From positions 1 through 23,229 of the forward strand of contig DAOWOP010000023.1 of the NCBI GenBank assembly GCA_030642005.1: 23,229 nt of DNA, written 5' to 3'. The notes under the pieces were generated by a model. It was not told where the DNA came from and made no database searches. It was given only the letters and a program-made list of their open reading frames with translations. Position 1 is the stretch's first letter. Each line of letters starts with the position of its first letter. The stretch comes from Planctomycetales bacterium. Its GTDB lineage: Bacteria > Planctomycetota > Phycisphaerae > SM23-33. Below, one piece after another: positions 21,011 through 23,229 of this stretch. The translations under genes were made by a program, and so were the position numbers.

Positions 21011-21026
21011 ATGAAAATATTTTCAT
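21011..21026. promoter_or_regulatory. Perfect 16-bp palindrome, putative operator for the HTH regulator
   Basis: ATGAAAATATTTTCAT is fully self-complementary. It lies 8 bp upstream of the -35 box of the HTH/Fic promoter. Its position fits autoregulation by the HTH protein. It is also A+T rich, so it could act as an UP element. Confidence 0.5.
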
Positions 21027-21194
21027 ATTTTATAGCCATCAATAAGGCATAATCACCGGAATTTGCAGCAGTTGACCTGAATACCAAACATAATACGAAT
21101 TATCTCATTTATATTTCCGTTCCGTTTCTCTTTCCGCACCACCTATATTCTGGGGCTTTCGTTCGGGGCTTTGATGTTGCATAATCTGCTGTGA

Positions 21195-22772
21195 ATGAAC
21201 GACCGGGAAGATAAACATTCCGAGCATGAACATTTTTTCGGAGCCGCCAGGGTGGTCGCTGGCCTGACGATGCTTTCGCGCGTGCTTGGGATGGTGCGCG
21301 ATATGGTGATCGTCCCGCTGGGCGGACCTGTACTGGCGAATGCGTTCTGGGCGGCGTTCCGCGTTCCGAACCTGTTTCGGCGTCTCTTCGGCGAAGGCGC
21401 GTTGTCGGCGGCGTTCGTGCCGGTCTTTACCGAATCGGCTGAACGCGACGGGTGGGACAAGGCCCGTGTCGTGCTGGCCAATGCCGCCGGTCTGCTGGCG
21501 GTGCTGCTGGCGGCGCTGGTGGTGATAATCGAACTGGGCCTGCTGGCGGCGTGGGGGCTGTGGGGAGACGACTGGGCGCGGGCGAAACTGTTTGAATATA
21601 CGGCCGTCATGCTGCCGTTCATGGTAACGGTGTGCCTTCTGGCGCTGGGTTCGGCGGCGCTGAACTGCAAGGGGCATTTTGCGTATCCGGCCTTCGCGCC
21701 TATCCTCCTGAACATAGGCCTGATTACGGCGGCCTTGCTTATCGCCCCGGCGCTGGGGTGGACGGACGAGGGACGGTTCTTCGTTATTGCCGCGGCCTTG
21801 TCGATTACGGGAGTAGTGCAGTTGGTCGGCGTGATCTGGCTGCTGCGAAGGTACTCGCTGTTGGCCAGGCCAAGGCTAACGCCCGTCCTGCCGGAGATCA
21901 AACGCATCGTCGCCTTGATGGGGCCTATGCTTATCCCGTTGAGCGTCCTTCAATTCAGCGCCTTTGCCGATACGATAATCACGCTGGTTCTGACGGGTCC
22001 GGGCCTTCCGCTCCAGCCGGGTGTCGTCCGCTGCCACTACGCCGCCGACAGGTTGTACCAGTTGCCTATGGGTGTGCTGGCGATTTCGATTGCCACGGCG
22101 GTGTTCCCGCTTTTCTCGCGCTACGCCGCCCGCGACGACACGCACGGACTTCGCCTTACAACCAATCGGGCATTGAGGCTGTGCCTGTTCCTCGGAATCC
22201 CCGCCGGCGTGGCGCTGATCATTCTGGCAGAGCCGGTTGTGGCGCTGATCTTCCAGCGGAAAAACTTCACCGCATTCGACACCGCCCGGGCGGCGCTGAT
22301 ACTTCAGATGTACTGTTTGGGCATGGGTGCGTATTTCTGCAATCACATCCTGCTGCGGGCGTTTTTCGCGCGGAAGGATACTCGTACGCCGCTGCTTCTG
22401 GCCTGTTCGCTGGCGGCGGTTAATATAGTGCTGGTCATCGGCGGGATGTTCACGCCGTTGAAGTCCGGCGCGATCGGAGCAGCCACCGCTGCGACCAGCA
22501 CGCTGAACGCCATTGCCCTTGTGTGGGTCCTTCGCCGCCGGCTGGATGGGATTGGGGGGCGCCGGCTGCTGGTAAGTGTTCTGCGGACGGCCGTTGCCTG
22601 CGCGGCAATGGTCGCAGCCATCTGGGCGGTCCGGCATTTTGTGGCTCCGAAAGAATCGTGGAAAATCGTCCTGTTCTGCGTGCCGGCGGGAGTGGCGGCG
22701 TTCCTGGCCGCCGCCGCCGCCCTGCGATGCCCCGAACTGCGCGAACTGCTGAAACGCAAGAGAATGGAGTAA
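21195..22772 (+). CDS. murJ: Lipid II flippase MurJ (MviN)
   Basis: A 525-aa polytopic membrane protein that flips the peptidoglycan precursor lipid II to the outer face of the inner membrane. The family signature lies near the N-terminus: LTMLSRVLGMVRDMVIV then NAFWAAFRVPNLFRRLFGEG, followed by ALSAAFVPVFTE. Further motifs are YRLYQLPMGVLAISIATAVF-like (here ADRLYQLPMGVLAISIATAV) and RAFFARKDTRTPLL. About 14 hydrophobic segments are spread over its length, close to the usual family size of around 510. A GTG two bases upstream is out of frame; the ATG at 21195 has no strong ribosome binding site. nadA follows after 4 nt. It is a core gene and marks the end of the accessory island. Confidence 0.95.
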   Translation: MNDREDKHSEHEHFFGAARVVAGLTMLSRVLGMVRDMVIVPLGGPVLANAFWAAFRVPNLFRRLFGEGALSAAFVPVFTESAERDGWDKARVVLANAAGLLAVLLAALVVIIELGLLAAWGLWGDDWARAKLFEYTAVMLPFMVTVCLLALGSAALNCKGHFAYPAFAPILLNIGLITAALLIAPALGWTDEGRFFVIAAALSITGVVQLVGVIWLLRRYSLLARPRLTPVLPEIKRIVALMGPMLIPLSVLQFSAFADTIITLVLTGPGLPLQPGVVRCHYAADRLYQLPMGVLAISIATAVFPLFSRYAARDDTHGLRLTTNRALRLCLFLGIPAGVALIILAEPVVALIFQRKNFTAFDTARAALILQMYCLGMGAYFCNHILLRAFFARKDTRTPLLLACSLAAVNIVLVIGGMFTPLKSGAIGAATAATSTLNAIALVWVLRRRLDGIGGRRLLVSVLRTAVACAAMVAAIWAVRHFVAPKESWKIVLFCVPAGVAAFLAAAAALRCPELRELLKRKRME

Positions 22773-22776
22773 CGCA

Positions 22777-23229
22777 ATGACTATCCGGGAACCCTTGGAC
22801 GAGAAATACGCACGCATGGCCCCGGCCGAGGTGCTGCGGCGGATTGCCGAGCGGAAGAAGCAACTCGGCGGCGAGGTGTGTATCCTCGGCCACCATTATC
22901 AGCGCGACGAGGTTTTTCAGTTCGCTGACTTTACCGGCGACAGCCTGAAACTTTCCCAGCAAGCCGCCGGGACCGGCGCGAGGTACATCGTTTTCTGCGG
23001 CGTGCGGTTCATGGCCGAATCCGCCGACATACTTACAGGCCCTGATTGCGCGGTCATCCTGCCGGAGATGACGGCCGGCTGCGAAATGGCGGATATGGCC
23101 GGTGCCGACGATATGGCCGGCGCGCTGGAACGGATTTCCGCTGCCGCCGGCGCGACTATCGTACCGATTACTTACGTCAACTCCTCCGCCGCGGTCAAGG
23201 CTGTTACCGGCAGGGGCGGCGGGGCCTGC
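22777..23229 (+). CDS. nadA: Quinolinate synthase NadA, N-terminal part (runs off the window)
   Basis: The first 151 codons of quinolinate synthase, which condenses iminoaspartate with dihydroxyacetone phosphate in NAD biosynthesis using a 4Fe-4S cluster. Visible motifs are CILGHHYQRDEVFQFADFTG, then GDSLKLSQQA, VFCGVRFMAESADIL, and PEMTAGCEMAD with C102, which corresponds to the first cluster-binding cysteine. The following SAAVKAVTG segment also fits the family. The gene starts 4 nt after murJ, with no stop before the window end, so two further cluster cysteines lie outside. Co-transcription with murJ is likely. Confidence 0.95.
   Translation, partial: MTIREPLDEKYARMAPAEVLRRIAERKKQLGGEVCILGHHYQRDEVFQFADFTGDSLKLSQQAAGTGARYIVFCGVRFMAESADILTGPDCAVILPEMTAGCEMADMAGADDMAGALERISAAAGATIVPITYVNSSAAVKAVTGRGGGAC

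Noticed and set aside
21027..21194. Promoter for murJ
   Set aside because: Only weak, poorly spaced boxes (for example TTGACC at 21072) were found, with no convincing -10.

Overview
The window looks like a chromosomal piece of a GC-rich Gram-negative bacterium, most likely a member of the Planctomycetota (Phycisphaerae-like). That assignment is an inference. It rests on the mix of Pfam-type families, a TIGR03790-like domain, short heptameric tandem repeats inside and between genes, and GC-rich coding style. Nothing in the window (for example a 16S gene) proves it.

Region 1 (1 to about 11,700) is the right part of a prophage or phage-derived particle module. All genes are on the + strand and tightly packed, many with 1 to 4 nt overlaps. 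It starts with an SU10-type major capsid protein. Connector and tail-tube-like small genes follow, then tail or baseplate genes, a 699-aa tail protein with LamG-like, TIGR03790-like and fibronectin-like parts, and a hub-like protein. It ends in a lysis-type cluster: a membrane coiled-coil protein, an overlapping small lipoprotein and a holin-like protein. Terminase, portal, integrase, tape measure and endolysin are not seen.

Region 2 (about 11,700 to 12,800) is a two-gene, AT-richer membrane-protein cassette with its own near-consensus sigma70 promoter, resembling a prophage moron. Region 3 (12,900 to 17,415) is bacterial. It holds a radical SAM protein of the spore-photoproduct-lyase family, a TPR lipoprotein, a small cupin, tRNA-His, a sugar-phosphate isomerase/epimerase-like TIM barrel, an internally deleted CstA remnant and a TauE/SafE permease. 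Between the last two lies a pair of inverted hairpins whose stems differ by compensatory changes.

Region 4 (17,477 to 21,026) is a small defence and toxin-antitoxin island: MntA/HepT (MNT-HEPN), a membrane zinc-ribbon protein, a Pycsar pair (DUF5706 membrane effector plus class III cyclase) and an HTH/Fic module with its own promoter and palindromic operator. A palindromic repeat and tandem repeats follow hepT. Region 5 (21,195 to the end) returns to housekeeping genes: the lipid II flippase murJ and the start of nadA.

The most notable items are the Pycsar pair and its possible extra gene, the heptamer repeats placed in frame in phage genes, the TIGR03790-like domain in a tail protein, the structured repeat pairs, the cstA deletion fusion, and an SPL-family enzyme apparently lacking the catalytic cysteine.
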